Shown piece by piece: positions 56,748 through 64,000 of a stretch of 64,000 nucleotides of DNA. The position numbers and the translations under genes were made by a program. A model generated the notes under the pieces. The model made no database searches. It saw only the letters and a program-made list of their open reading frames with translations, and was not told where the DNA came from. Origin of the DNA: Actinomadura oligospora ATCC 43269. Lineage in GTDB: Bacteria; Actinomycetota; Actinomycetes; Streptosporangiales; Streptosporangiaceae. Numbering within the stretch: the first letter of the stretch is position 1; each line of letters opens with the position of its first letter. The stretch spans positions 62,001 through 126,000 of the forward strand of contig NZ_JADG01000012.1 of assembly GCF_000518265.1 (NCBI RefSeq), in the 5' to 3' direction.

Positions 56748-59729
56748 CTAGCGCAGGAGCTTGCGGCGGGCGGCGGGCGTGAGTGGACGGTAGGCGCCCG
56801 CCGGGTCGCGGTGGTAGGTCTCCCCCGCGTCCGGCTCGGGCACGCCCTCCTCGCGCAGCGCGCGGGGATCGAGCCGGTGGCCGAGCATGACCGGGATGGC
56901 GGTCACGACCCGGACGACCGCCGGGCGCAGTTCCGGCTCGACCCGCAGCAGGGTCTCGGCCAGATCGACCGGCTTCAGCTCCGCGCCGGGGCACAGCGTG
57001 ATCGCGGCGGCGACCAGCTCGGAGTCGCCCGCCGGGACGCCGTAGACGGCGACCGTGTCGACCTGCGGGAGGTCGCCGAGGGCGTCGCGGGCCGGGCCCG
57101 GCGGGACGATCCCGGCGGGGGTGCGGATCAGCTCGGCGTCCCGTCCGACCAGCCAGAAGTCGCCGTCCTCGTCGCGGCGGAACAGGTCGCCGGTGACCTT
57201 CCAGGCGTCCTCGGGGGCGAACACGCCGCGCAACGGACGCCGTCCGAGTTGCACGGTCTCCGGGCGGACGCGTGCCAGCAGCATCCCGATCTCGCCGGGC
57301 GCGCTCTCCTCGGCGAACCCCTCCGGGCCCTCGACGAGCCGTCCGCTCTCCAGGTCGTAGCGGGCGAGCCGGACCTCGGTGCTGCCGGGCAGCGGACGCC
57401 CCAGCGAGCCCGGCTTCTTGCCGCTGAGGTTGACCAGCACGGCCTCGCCCTCGGTGGACGCGTAGAACTCCAGCACGCGCGCGGGCGCGAACCGCTCCTC
57501 CACGCGCCGCCACAGCCCGCGCGGCATGCCCGACCCGATGAACAGCCGCACCGGATGGTGCAGCTCGGCCGGGTTCGGCGGCGCGTTGACCAGGTCGCGC
57601 AGCAGCGTCCAGGTGTAGGACGCGACGGTCACGCCGTAGCGGCGCGCCTCGTCCCAGAACGTCTCGGGGTCGTAGGCGGACGCGAGCGCCAGGCGCGATC
57701 CGGCCGCGGCGGCCCCGCCGAGGCTCATCATCAGCGCGGACGGATGCTGGAGCGGCGTGATCGAGAAGACCGTGTCGGCCGGGGACAGCGCCGCGGACGA
57801 CGCCGTGCCGAACGCCGACAGCGCCCACCGCCGGTTCGTGATGCGGTTCACTCGCATGTGCTCACCGTCACCGGCGAACAGGACGAACGCGGCGTCGCCC
57901 GCGCGGCCGGGGTTCGGCCGGTACCAGGCGGGCAGCGGCACGGTGTCCGGGTCGATCTCCTCCATGTCGGGGATCTCCGGGGCGTCGCCGCGCGTCTGCA
58001 CGCCGCCCAGCAGGTGGACGGGCAGGTCGAGCGCCGCGGCGGCGGACGCGTTGTCCGGGTCGGCGATGACGCGCGTGACCCCGGCGAGGGCGGCCTCACG
58101 CGCGGTGTCGCCGTCCGGGCGCAGCAGCACCGCGACCGCGCCGAGCCTGCTCAGGGCGGCGACGAGCGCGAGCGCGGTGGGACGCGTGTGCATGAGGACG
58201 CCCACCGGGTCGCCCTGCCGGACGCCGATGTGGATGAGCCCCCTGACCACGGCGTCGATGCGCTTCTTCGCGGCCTCCTGCGTGTAGGCGCGCCCGTGGT
58301 AGAGGAAGAAGACGTCGTCCGGCGCGCGGTCGTGCTGCTCGTCCAGGAGGAGGCCGAGCGACATGCGGGTGTCGTGCTGGATGCGTTCCAGGCGCGCGAG
58401 CCTCGGCAGGTTCTGCGTCGCCTCGTGCGCGAGCAGGCGACTGCCCTGGACGGCGCGCGTGGCCGTCCGGACGGCGGACCGCAGCGTGTTCGCGCCGACC
58501 CCGAGGGCGAGGTTGAAGCCGTACCCGGCGGCTCCGCCGGGCGGCGCGGGCGGGACGGCCCTCTCGTCACCGACACCTCCGACACCTCCGACACCGCCGT
58601 CCACCTTGCGCACCTCGGGCGGCAGGTCGGCGGTGCCCGCGCGCCACCGCGTCCACTCCGCGACGGTCGGCCAGGTCTGCGCCATCGCGAGGGATCCGAC
58701 GACGAGCCCGAAGTGCCCGGCGCGCAGCGCCATCTCGTACACCTCGGCGCGCGGCGAGGCCCGCCGGATGCCGCGGACCATCGGCGGCGAGGCGATCTCG
58801 TCGACCTCGCCGACGAACGTCAGCACCGGGCAGGTGATGTCGGCGAGGGTGACCAGGCGGTCACCGATGACGAAGCCGCCGGTCAGCATCCGGTTGTGCT
58901 GGATGAACTGGCGGACGAACTCGTTCAGCGCCGGGCCCGGCCAGGCGACCCAGCCGGTGCGCTCGAGGAACTGCCGCTGGCGTTCGCGCGGCGCGAGCGC
59001 CTCGCGGTCGTGCAGCTGGAGCAAGAAGTCGACCCGGCTGCGCACCGACTTCACCGGGCTGAGCAGCTGGAACCCGGTGCGCGTCACCCAGCCGGGGACG
59101 TCGAGGTTGCGGAGCAGCGCGTCCGGGACGCGTCCGGCGGCGTCGGTCGCGAGCCAGCTCGGCAGGCCGAACGGCAGCGCCACGGACGTGTCGGCCGGGC
59201 TGCCGAACGTCACGACCGACTCGATGCCGCGGCTGCGCCGGTAGGCGGCGGTCTGGTAGACGAACATGCCGCCCTGCGAGTAGCCGCCGAGGTGCACGTC
59301 GCGTCCGGTCGCGGCGCGCACCCGGTCGACGGCGTCGCTGACCGCGAGGACGTGGTCGGTGACCGTCCGCTCGAGCCCGCCAGGCTCGCGCTCGGGCGCG
59401 CCGAAGTCGACCACCCACGGGTCGACGCCGAGCCGGTGCAGCTCGGCGACCGCGCTCACCCGGGACGAGATGTCGTACACCTCGGCCGTGATCATCAGCG
59501 GCGGGACGAGCAGCATCACCGGCCGCTTATCGTCCTCGACGGTCTCCGCTTCCCCTCCGGAGGGGAAATAGTGGCGGAGCCGATAGGTGCGCCGCTGCGC
59601 GACGATCTCGCTGGGCGAGGCGTCCTCGTCGGTGGCGAGGCCGCCGAACCGCGCCACCTCCAGGGCGTTCTGCGCGGTCGACCCCAGCCGCGCGCCGAGC
59701 CGGAGCAGGGACCTCGCACCAGGGGGCAT
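56748..59729 (-). CDS. PhaC-like alpha/beta hydrolase fused to a degenerate AMP-binding domain
   Basis: 993 residues from ATG 59729 with GGAAGG 6 nt upstream. Residues ~60-360 are an alpha/beta hydrolase close to polyester synthases (LLVPPLMITAEVYDISSRVS, then LGGYSQGGMFVYQT). The nucleophile is Ser151 where PhaC has Cys; VGEVDEIASPP and RAGHFGLVVGS carry the likely Asp and His. A Gly/Pro linker (~400-440) leads to an acyl-CoA-synthetase-like domain (~460-993) with VLEFYASTEGEAVLVNLSG and VTGDLFRRDEDGDFWLVGRD. The P-loop-like A3 motif is replaced by VLFAGDGEHMRVNRITNRRW, and the C-terminal Lys of A10 is not evident (VMLGHRLDPRALREEG). Activation by ATP is therefore doubtful. A fatty acyl-AMP ligase gene lies upstream on the same strand. 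Confidence 0.82.
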   Translation of the reverse strand: MPPGARSLLRLGARLGSTAQNALEVARFGGLATDEDASPSEIVAQRRTYRLRHYFPSGGEAETVEDDKRPVMLLVPPLMITAEVYDISSRVSAVAELHRLGVDPWVVDFGAPEREPGGLERTVTDHVLAVSDAVDRVRAATGRDVHLGGYSQGGMFVYQTAAYRRSRGIESVVTFGSPADTSVALPFGLPSWLATDAAGRVPDALLRNLDVPGWVTRTGFQLLSPVKSVRSRVDFLLQLHDREALAPRERQRQFLERTGWVAWPGPALNEFVRQFIQHNRMLTGGFVIGDRLVTLADITCPVLTFVGEVDEIASPPMVRGIRRASPRAEVYEMALRAGHFGLVVGSLAMAQTWPTVAEWTRWRAGTADLPPEVRKVDGGVGGVGGVGDERAVPPAPPGGAAGYGFNLALGVGANTLRSAVRTATRAVQGSRLLAHEATQNLPRLARLERIQHDTRMSLGLLLDEQHDRAPDDVFFLYHGRAYTQEAAKKRIDAVVRGLIHIGVRQGDPVGVLMHTRPTALALVAALSRLGAVAVLLRPDGDTAREAALAGVTRVIADPDNASAAAALDLPVHLLGGVQTRGDAPEIPDMEEIDPDTVPLPAWYRPNPGRAGDAAFVLFAGDGEHMRVNRITNRRWALSAFGTASSAALSPADTVFSITPLQHPSALMMSLGGAAAAGSRLALASAYDPETFWDEARRYGVTVASYTWTLLRDLVNAPPNPAELHHPVRLFIGSGMPRGLWRRVEERFAPARVLEFYASTEGEAVLVNLSGKKPGSLGRPLPGSTEVRLARYDLESGRLVEGPEGFAEESAPGEIGMLLARVRPETVQLGRRPLRGVFAPEDAWKVTGDLFRRDEDGDFWLVGRDAELIRTPAGIVPPGPARDALGDLPQVDTVAVYGVPAGDSELVAAAITLCPGAELKPVDLAETLLRVEPELRPAVVRVVTAIPVMLGHRLDPRALREEGVPEPDAGETYHRDPAGAYRPLTPAARRKLLR

Positions 59730-59761
59730 CGTCGACCTTCCGCCGGTAACGCCACGTAGAC

Positions 59762-59794
59762 CACCATCGACTGTTTTATCAACAAGTGATGGTG
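59762..59794. promoter_or_regulatory. Inverted repeat upstream of the hydrolase/AMP-binding fusion gene
   Basis: CACCATC (59762-59768) and GATGGTG (59788-59794) are perfect arms; the 19-bp interior is itself partly symmetrical (ACTTGTT / AACAGT on the minus strand) and AT-rich. It lies 33-65 bp before the start. Confidence 0.55.
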
Positions 59795-59921
59795 CCGGGG
59801 TGTGATCTTGTCCTTGACGAAGGTGCAACGTGCCGAAGCTCACCCCCTGTTCCCGGACGGGCACGCTCGCCCGCCCGGACACAGAAGCCTCACCCCGCGG
59901 CGAGAACCCTTCGGCCCAGCG

Positions 59922-61589
59922 CTACCCGGCCAGGCGGGCGTTCGGCAGGCGGCCCGCCTGGAACTGCTCCCACATGTAGCGGCGGCGCGGCTTGCCGCTG
60001 GACGTCCGCTGGATCAGCCCGGTCCCGACGATGATCGTGACCTCGACGTCCTCGCCGACGCGGCGGCGCAGCATCTCGCGGACGTCGCCCACCCACGCCT
60101 CGTCGTTGGTCTCGGCGAACAGCGCCAGCCCCCGCTGGCCCGCGCCCGGCACGGCCGTGACCGTGATGCGCCCCTTGCCGAGCCTGCTGACCTCGGCGAT
60201 GCGCGCCTCCAGGTCCTCGACGTAGACCGACCGTCCGCGCACCTTGATGCTGTCGCCCATCCGCCCGAGGACGAACAGCCGTCCCTCGTGGAAGAACCCG
60301 GCGTCCCCGGTGAAGACGGACCATCCCTGACCGGACGGGCCGTCCCCGAACCGCGTCGACTTGGCCTCGGCGCCCGCGTAGTAGCCGGGGCACGCGGACG
60401 CGCCGCCCACGACGATCTCGCCCAGCAGCCCGTCGGCCAGCTCGTTCCCGTCGTCGTCCAGGATCCGGACCGGGACGTCCTCCTCGGGCGTGCCGCAGCC
60501 GACGATCCAGCCGGACTTCGCCCCCTTGGAGTGCGCGCCCACCTCGTGCTGCTCCAGGATCCGCACCGGCTGCCCGAACGCCAGCGACGCCGGGTCCGGA
60601 CGGACGGCCAGCGGCAGCCGCCAGGCGTGGTCCATGGTGACCAGCAGCGTCGTCTCGGCCATGCCGTAGGCCGGGTTGAACGCCTCGCGGTGGAACCCGA
60701 ACGGCTCCAGCAGCTCGGCGAAGACCTCCAGCGAGTGCGGGTCGATCGGCTCGGCCCCGATCAGCGCCATCCGCCAGCCGGACAGGTCGACGCCCTCGAG
60801 CTGCTCGGGCTTCACCCGGCGCGCGCAGTAGGCGTAGGCGAACGGCGGCGCGGCGGTGTGCGTCGCGGTCGCGAAGCAGCGGATCCAGCGTGCGGGGTCG
60901 CGGATGAAGTGGTCCGGCCGCATCAGCCTCAGGTCGCACTGCAGCGCGATCGGGGTGATGAAGCAGCCGATCAGGCCCATGTCGTGGTACAGCGGCAGCC
61001 AGGTGGCGACCTCGTCGCCGTCCTGGAACCCGGCCGTGCGCGCGATCAGCTCACAGTTGGCCTCGAGGTTCTCCCAGGTGACCATCACGCCGCGCGGCGC
61101 GCCGGACGACCCGGACGTGAACTGCAGGATCGCGAGCTCTCCGGCGGGCTGCACCTCGGCCTCGTGCTCGGCCTGGCGGGGCGCCCACGGCTCGCCGTCC
61201 AGCCCGGCGTCGGCCATCGCGCGGGCGGCGAGGGGGGCCAGGTCGTCGGACGCGATGGTCAGGACCGGCCTCGCCTGCCGCAGGATCGCGGCGACGTGCG
61301 CGACGTAGTCGTCACCGTCCTGGAACAGCGGCGGGGTGACCAGGCAGACGGTGGCGCCGGCCGCCCACACCCCGAAGTAGGTCTCCACGCAGGTGAAGTC
61401 GGTCGGCAGGACGACGCAGACCACGTCGCCGGGCCGCACCCCCGCCTCGATCAGCGCACCCGCGGTGCGCCGCGCCGCGGACGCCAGCCGGCCGTAGTCG
61501 TGGTGGTCCCAGCCTCCGTCGTCGGTGGCCAGGCTGACGCCGCGTCCGGTGTTCGGCTTGTCCAGCCAGTTCCGCAGTGCGGATGCCAT
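59922..61589 (-). CDS. Fatty acyl-AMP ligase / acyl-CoA synthetase
   Basis: 555 residues from ATG 61589 with AAGGGGA upstream. ATP loop LQFTSGSSGAPRGVMVTWEN, WLPLYHDMGLIGCFITPI (the typical FAAL A4 region), FNPAYGMAETTLLVTMDHAW, FTGDAGFFHEGRLFVLGRMG, and the catalytic Lys in RTSSGKPRRRYMWEQF. The YHDMGL motif and the inserted stretch QHEVGAHSKGAKSGWIVGCG mark the fatty acyl-AMP ligase branch, which activates fatty acids for transfer to a carrier protein. No polyketide synthase or carrier protein is in this window. 192 bp separate it from the downstream fusion gene. Confidence 0.9.
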   Translation of the reverse strand: MASALRNWLDKPNTGRGVSLATDDGGWDHHDYGRLASAARRTAGALIEAGVRPGDVVCVVLPTDFTCVETYFGVWAAGATVCLVTPPLFQDGDDYVAHVAAILRQARPVLTIASDDLAPLAARAMADAGLDGEPWAPRQAEHEAEVQPAGELAILQFTSGSSGAPRGVMVTWENLEANCELIARTAGFQDGDEVATWLPLYHDMGLIGCFITPIALQCDLRLMRPDHFIRDPARWIRCFATATHTAAPPFAYAYCARRVKPEQLEGVDLSGWRMALIGAEPIDPHSLEVFAELLEPFGFHREAFNPAYGMAETTLLVTMDHAWRLPLAVRPDPASLAFGQPVRILEQHEVGAHSKGAKSGWIVGCGTPEEDVPVRILDDDGNELADGLLGEIVVGGASACPGYYAGAEAKSTRFGDGPSGQGWSVFTGDAGFFHEGRLFVLGRMGDSIKVRGRSVYVEDLEARIAEVSRLGKGRITVTAVPGAGQRGLALFAETNDEAWVGDVREMLRRRVGEDVEVTIIVGTGLIQRTSSGKPRRRYMWEQFQAGRLPNARLAG

Positions 61590-61818
61590 CGGTGTCCCCT
61601 TATGCGCTTTCTCCCGGTCACTCCCGTGACTCGTGGGTAACTTCACCAGCGTCCGGCCGTCCGCGTCAACAGGGGCCGAGCACCCACGTCGGCAGGCTCG
61701 GGACGGCCACGCGACAGCCCTGCCCGGCTCGTGTGTCCTGGCTGTTCAGCGGCCTTCAGCGGCCCTTCGGCGGCCCTTCAGGAACCGCCCTTGGACGGCC
61801 GGTCCCGGGCAGCGGTGT

Positions 61819-62184
61819 TCAGGCCGTCCGGGTGCGGCGGTGGACGAGCGTGGCGACGGCGCGCCAGCCGAGCAGCACCAGCCCGAGGAACAGCGTCGCG
61901 ACGATCACGAACGCGACGGCGACGCCCTGCCCGGACACGACGCGCAGCAGCATGCCGCCCGCGACGGCCGCGACCCAGATCCCGAGGCCGGAGGGCACCA
62001 GCCTCGCCGGGTCGTGCCAGGCCCGGGTGGCCAGCCAGCCGATGAGGGCGCCGGTCAGGAACGGCCACGCCGTGTTGAGGAACCCGGTGACGCTGGACGC
62101 CTCGTCGTGTGATGCCCGTCCGATCGCCACGAAAACGAGCACGCACACCGCGTCCAGAACCGCCGCTCCCGCCACATTCCGCAT
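61819..62184 (-). CDS. DUF3054 family membrane protein
   Basis: 121 residues with four membrane helices. VFVAIGRASHDEASSVTGFL contains the GRxSHDE motif typical of DUF3054; ALIGWLATRAWHDPARLVPS and GMLLRVVSGQGVAVAFVIVA follow. The function is unknown. Leaderless start: TAGCCT 6 nt before the ATG. The 170 bp downstream to the acyl-AMP ligase start contain short TTCAGCGGCC repeats and no gene. Confidence 0.88.
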   Translation of the reverse strand: MRNVAGAAVLDAVCVLVFVAIGRASHDEASSVTGFLNTAWPFLTGALIGWLATRAWHDPARLVPSGLGIWVAAVAGGMLLRVVSGQGVAVAFVIVATLFLGLVLLGWRAVATLVHRRTRTA

Positions 62185-62190
62185 ATCCCC

Positions 62191-62196
62191 AGGCTA
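62191..62196 (-). promoter_or_regulatory. -10 box TAGCCT for leaderless DUF3054 gene
   Basis: TAGCCT on the minus strand, 6 nt before the ATG at 62184. Confidence 0.6.
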
Positions 62197-62250
62197 ATGT
62201 GCCTGCCCGGCAGCCCCGAACCGCCCCGGAAACGAACGGACCCGGAAAAC

Positions 62251-62288
62251 GCCGAAGGCCCGATCCGGATTCGGATCGGGCCTTCGGC
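62251..62288 (-). terminator. Terminator of tRNA copy 1
   Basis: A perfect 17-bp stem (62251-62267 with 62272-62288) around GATT, 3 bp after the tRNA 3' end; the minus strand continues GTTTTCC. Confidence 0.85.
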
Positions 62289-62291
62289 TCT

Positions 62292-62368
62292 TGGTAGCGG
62301 GGGCAGGATTTGAACCTGCGACCTCTGGGTTATGAGCCCAGCGAGCTACCGAACTGCTCCACCCCGCG
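62292..62368 (-). tRNA. Initiator tRNA-Met (CAT), copy 1
   Basis: 77 nt with encoded CCA. The anticodon CAT lies in the loop of stem CTGGG/CCCAG, whose three consecutive G-C pairs are an initiator hallmark. Position 1 is C and does not pair with position 72 (T), the other hallmark. The T arm is GCAGG-TTCAAAT-CCTGC. It charges formyl-Met for translation start. The sequence is identical to copy 2. Confidence 0.95.
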
Positions 62369-62379
62369 GCGATGTCTCA

Positions 62380-62408
62380 ACATTATGGGGTCCCGGTTCC
62401 TTAGGCAA
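62380..62408 (-). promoter_or_regulatory. Promoter of tRNA copy 1
   Basis: On the minus strand TTGCCT (62403-62408), 17 bp, TAATGT (62380-62385); the tRNA begins 12 bp further on. Confidence 0.75.
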
Positions 62409-62507
62409 ACCGGCGGCTCGGGCGTTGACCAGGGGAGGCCGGTATCTCTCAGGCGGCCCCCGGCATGACCGAAGCGGCCAGGCCGAAACGAGACCTCAGG
62501 GGAAACG

Positions 62508-62544
62508 CCGAGGGCCCGGAACCGTATCGGTTCCGGGCCCTCGG
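62508..62544 (-). terminator. Terminator of tRNA copy 2
   Basis: A perfect 17-bp stem (62508-62524 with 62528-62544) around TAT, 3 bp after the tRNA; followed on the minus strand by GTTTCCCC. Confidence 0.8.
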
Positions 62545-62547
62545 ATT

Positions 62548-62624
62548 TGGTAGCGGGGGCAGGATTTGAACCTGCGACCTCTGGGTTATGAGCCCAGCGA
62601 GCTACCGAACTGCTCCACCCCGCG
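62548..62624 (-). tRNA. Initiator tRNA-Met (CAT), copy 2
   Basis: Identical to copy 1 over all 77 nt, including CCA, C1:T72 mismatch and GGG/CCC in the anticodon stem. Upstream copy of the pair on the minus strand. Confidence 0.95.
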
Positions 62625-62635
62625 ATGACGTGCTC

Positions 62636-62664
62636 ACCCTATGAGGTCCCGGCCCCTTAGGCAA
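62636..62664 (-). promoter_or_regulatory. Promoter of tRNA copy 2
   Basis: On the minus strand TTGCCT (62659-62664), 17 bp, TAGGGT (62636-62641). The -35 is identical to copy 1; the -10 differs. Confidence 0.75.
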
Positions 62665-62718
62665 ACCGGCGGCGCGGGCGTTGAATGGCGGGACCCGATA
62701 CTCCCCGGGAGGCCCGGC

Positions 62719-64000
62719 ATGACCGAAGCGACCGGCAACACGACCGGCAACACGACCGGCACCGAAACGACCGACGTCTACGACCCGTTCGATCCCGCCT
62801 TCCAGGCCGACCCCTATCCGGCCTACCGGCGGCTGCGCGACGACGATCCCGTCCACCGGCACGCCGACCCGCCGTTCTGGGCGCTGTCCCGCTTCGAGGA
62901 CGTGTGGGAGGCCGTCCGCGACCACGAGACGTTCTCGTCCGCGCGCGGCCTGACGTTCTACGAGGACGAGATCGGGAAGCTGGGTCTCGCCCCGACGATG
63001 GTGATGCTCGATCCGCCGCGGCACACCGTCCTGCGGCGGCTGATCAGCCACGGGTTCACGCCACGCCGCACCGCCGCCATGGAGGACACGCTGCGCGCCT
63101 TCGTGCGCGCGCGTCTGGCCGAGATGAGGCGGCGGGAGGCGGACGGCGAGACCGTCGACCTGCACCGCGACTTCTCCTCGCCCCTGCCGACGTTCGCGCT
63201 GGCCGAACTGCTGGGCGTCCCCGAAACCGACCGGGCCCGGTTCGGCCCGTGGGTCTCGGCGCTGACGACCTTCCAGGACCAGGGTTTCGACACGTCCGCG
63301 ATGGTCGAGGGCTCGGGCGCGCGGGCCGTGGCGGAGATGTTCGAGTACTTCAGCGGCGTCATCGCCGAGCGGCGCGCCAGGCCGGGCGACGACCTGATCA
63401 GCGTCCTGACGGTCGCGGAGGCGGACGGCGAGAGGCTCACCGACTGGGACGTCCTCGGGTTCTGCTTCGTGATCGTCGCGGGCGGCAACGACACGACGGG
63501 GAACCTGGTCTCGCATGCCGTCGCGCTGCTGTCGGGACGTCCCGACCAGCGCGAACTCCTGCGGGCCGACCCGTCGCTGATCCCGAACGCGCTGCTGGAG
63601 TGCCTGCGGCTGGAGGGCTCGGTGCAGGCGCTCGGGCGGACGACGACGCGTCCGGTCACCGTCCGCGGCGTCGAGATCCCCGCCGGGGAGAAGGTGATGC
63701 TGCTCTACGGCGCCGCGAACCGGGACGAGCGGGAGTTCGGGCCGTCCGCCGGCACCCTGGACGTGAGGCGGAGCATCCCGCGCCACCTCGGGTTCGCGAG
63801 CGGCGTCCACTTCTGCATCGGGTCGCACCTGGCCCGGCTCCAGGCGCGCGTGGCGCTGGAGGAGCTGCTGGTGGCGCATCCGCACGTGGAACTGGACCAG
63901 CCCCGGGCGAAGAGGATCATGTCTCCCTTCACCCGGGGCTGGGTGTCTCTGCCCGCCCGCCTGGGGGTCAGCCCATGTGCGGGTAGCGGTAGTCCGTCGG
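62719..64000 (+). CDS. Cytochrome P450, 3' end outside the window
   Basis: 427 codons from ATG 62719 (GGGAGG 6 nt upstream), still open at the window edge. The N-terminus MTEATGNTTGNTTGTETT is a short threonine-rich repeat; the P450 core starts at YDPFDPAFQADPYPAYRRLR. I-helix VIVAGGNDTTGNLVSH, K-helix ECLRLEGSV, heme loop FASGVHFCIGSHLARLQ with Cys366, and the final strand FTRGWVSLPARLG. This is a soluble bacterial class I P450 needing separate ferredoxin and reductase. The expected C-terminus is reached near 63960, so the stop should come soon after 64000. It is divergent from the initiator tRNA gene. Confidence 0.93.
   Translation, partial: MTEATGNTTGNTTGTETTDVYDPFDPAFQADPYPAYRRLRDDDPVHRHADPPFWALSRFEDVWEAVRDHETFSSARGLTFYEDEIGKLGLAPTMVMLDPPRHTVLRRLISHGFTPRRTAAMEDTLRAFVRARLAEMRRREADGETVDLHRDFSSPLPTFALAELLGVPETDRARFGPWVSALTTFQDQGFDTSAMVEGSGARAVAEMFEYFSGVIAERRARPGDDLISVLTVAEADGERLTDWDVLGFCFVIVAGGNDTTGNLVSHAVALLSGRPDQRELLRADPSLIPNALLECLRLEGSVQALGRTTTRPVTVRGVEIPAGEKVMLLYGAANRDEREFGPSAGTLDVRRSIPRHLGFASGVHFCIGSHLARLQARVALEELLVAHPHVELDQPRAKRIMSPFTRGWVSLPARLGVSPCAGSGSPS

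Larger units (their letters stand above)
62247..62731. repeat. ~256-bp tandem duplication: terminator, tRNA, promoter, P450 start
   Basis: Unit 1 (about 62247-62475) and unit 2 (about 62503-62731) share order and sequence: hairpin terminator, 77-nt tRNA (identical), promoter region with TTAGGCAAACCGGCGGC, and CCCGGCATGACCGAAGCG, the ribosome site and first codons of the P450 gene. The offset is 256 bp at the tRNA and 254 bp at the ATG. Terminator arms have diverged in a compensated way. Confidence 0.85.

Noticed and set aside
62465..62575. Gene starting at the duplicated ATGACCGAAGCG (62465)
   Set aside because: It opens only about 34 codons through the terminator into the tRNA gene; it is a remnant of the tandem duplication.
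1..64000. Mobile elements, prophage, CRISPR arrays, rRNA, secondary-metabolite megasynthases
   Set aside because: No transposase, integrase, phage structural gene, regularly spaced repeat-spacer array, rRNA or PKS/NRPS gene was seen; the tandem repeats found are short and have no unique spacers.

Overview
The window is about 64 kb of very high-GC chromosomal DNA from an aerobic, spore- or mycelium-type actinomycete. I infer Thermomonosporaceae (an Actinomadura-like genome). The signs are a nickel superoxide dismutase with its maturation protease, a mycothiol-type sigma-R/RsrA pair with a sigma-R promoter, a WhiB1/WblE regulator under a perfect CRP-type site, a DasR orthologue, many leaderless genes (TAnnnT box 6-8 nt before ATG/GTG), and strong third-position GC. 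I saw no insertion sequence, prophage, CRISPR array or replication origin; this is mostly core or semi-core chromosome with a few accessory cassettes.

Region by region. 0-6.3 kb: end of a malic enzyme, an ABATE-type regulator that has lost its CGNR half, divergent sodX/sodN, a GNAT acetyltransferase, an overlapping anti-sigma/sigma pair of the SigB/SigF type, a membrane protein, a diacylglycerol-kinase-family lipid kinase and the WhiB1-like regulator. 6.3-10.4 kb: an ABC exporter divergent from a MarR regulator with two matching 13-bp operators, then a PdtaS-type sensor kinase. 10.5-23 kb: biotin genes (bioF, bioB, bioD, probable bsaP and a biotin carboxylase) interleaved with dasR and a secreted chitin-degradation operon (GH18 chitinase, AA10 copper LPMO, DUF305 protein, multimodular GH18 chitinase). 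23-26.5 kb: two overlapping membrane HD-domain genes, one with an intact HD-GYP site and one degenerate, preceded by a structured leader and a possible 30-residue ORF. 26.5-32.9 kb: an epimerase, rsrA, sigR, a methyltransferase, TraR/DksA-like, SRAP and NUDIX proteins, a membrane protein with a histone-like tail, and a tiny FeoA-like protein. 32.9-38.6 kb: the cytochrome bd operon cydABDC behind a tandem operator. 38.7-48.4 kb: aroA, rsgA (apparently with a CTG start), a Ser/Thr kinase, a Tat-lipoprotein BBE-type flavoenzyme, hisN, lhgO and small proteins. 48.4-56.6 kb: an esterase and an oxidative cassette (TetR, MpaB-type oxygenase, aldehyde dehydrogenase, SDR, P450), then an L,D-transpeptidase. 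56.7-64 kb: a PhaC-like hydrolase fused to a degenerate AMP-binding domain, a fatty acyl-AMP ligase, a DUF3054 protein, two tandem initiator tRNA genes produced by a ~256-bp duplication, and a P450 that runs off the end.

How it hangs together. Redox themes recur: Ni-SOD, sigma-R with mycothiol-responsive RsrA, cytochrome bd, CRP/WhiB1. DasR, the GlcNAc sensor, lies beside secreted chitinases, although I found no canonical DasR box at them. Biotin synthesis and a biotin-dependent carboxylase subunit share the same stretch. The sigR-rsrA / aroA / rsgA / hisN neighbourhood looks like the conserved actinobacterial arrangement. The least explained items are the DUF305 gene inside the LPMO operon, the hydrolase/AMP-binding fusion, the cydA tandem operator, the small ORF upstream of the HD-GYP gene and the non-AUG start of rsgA.
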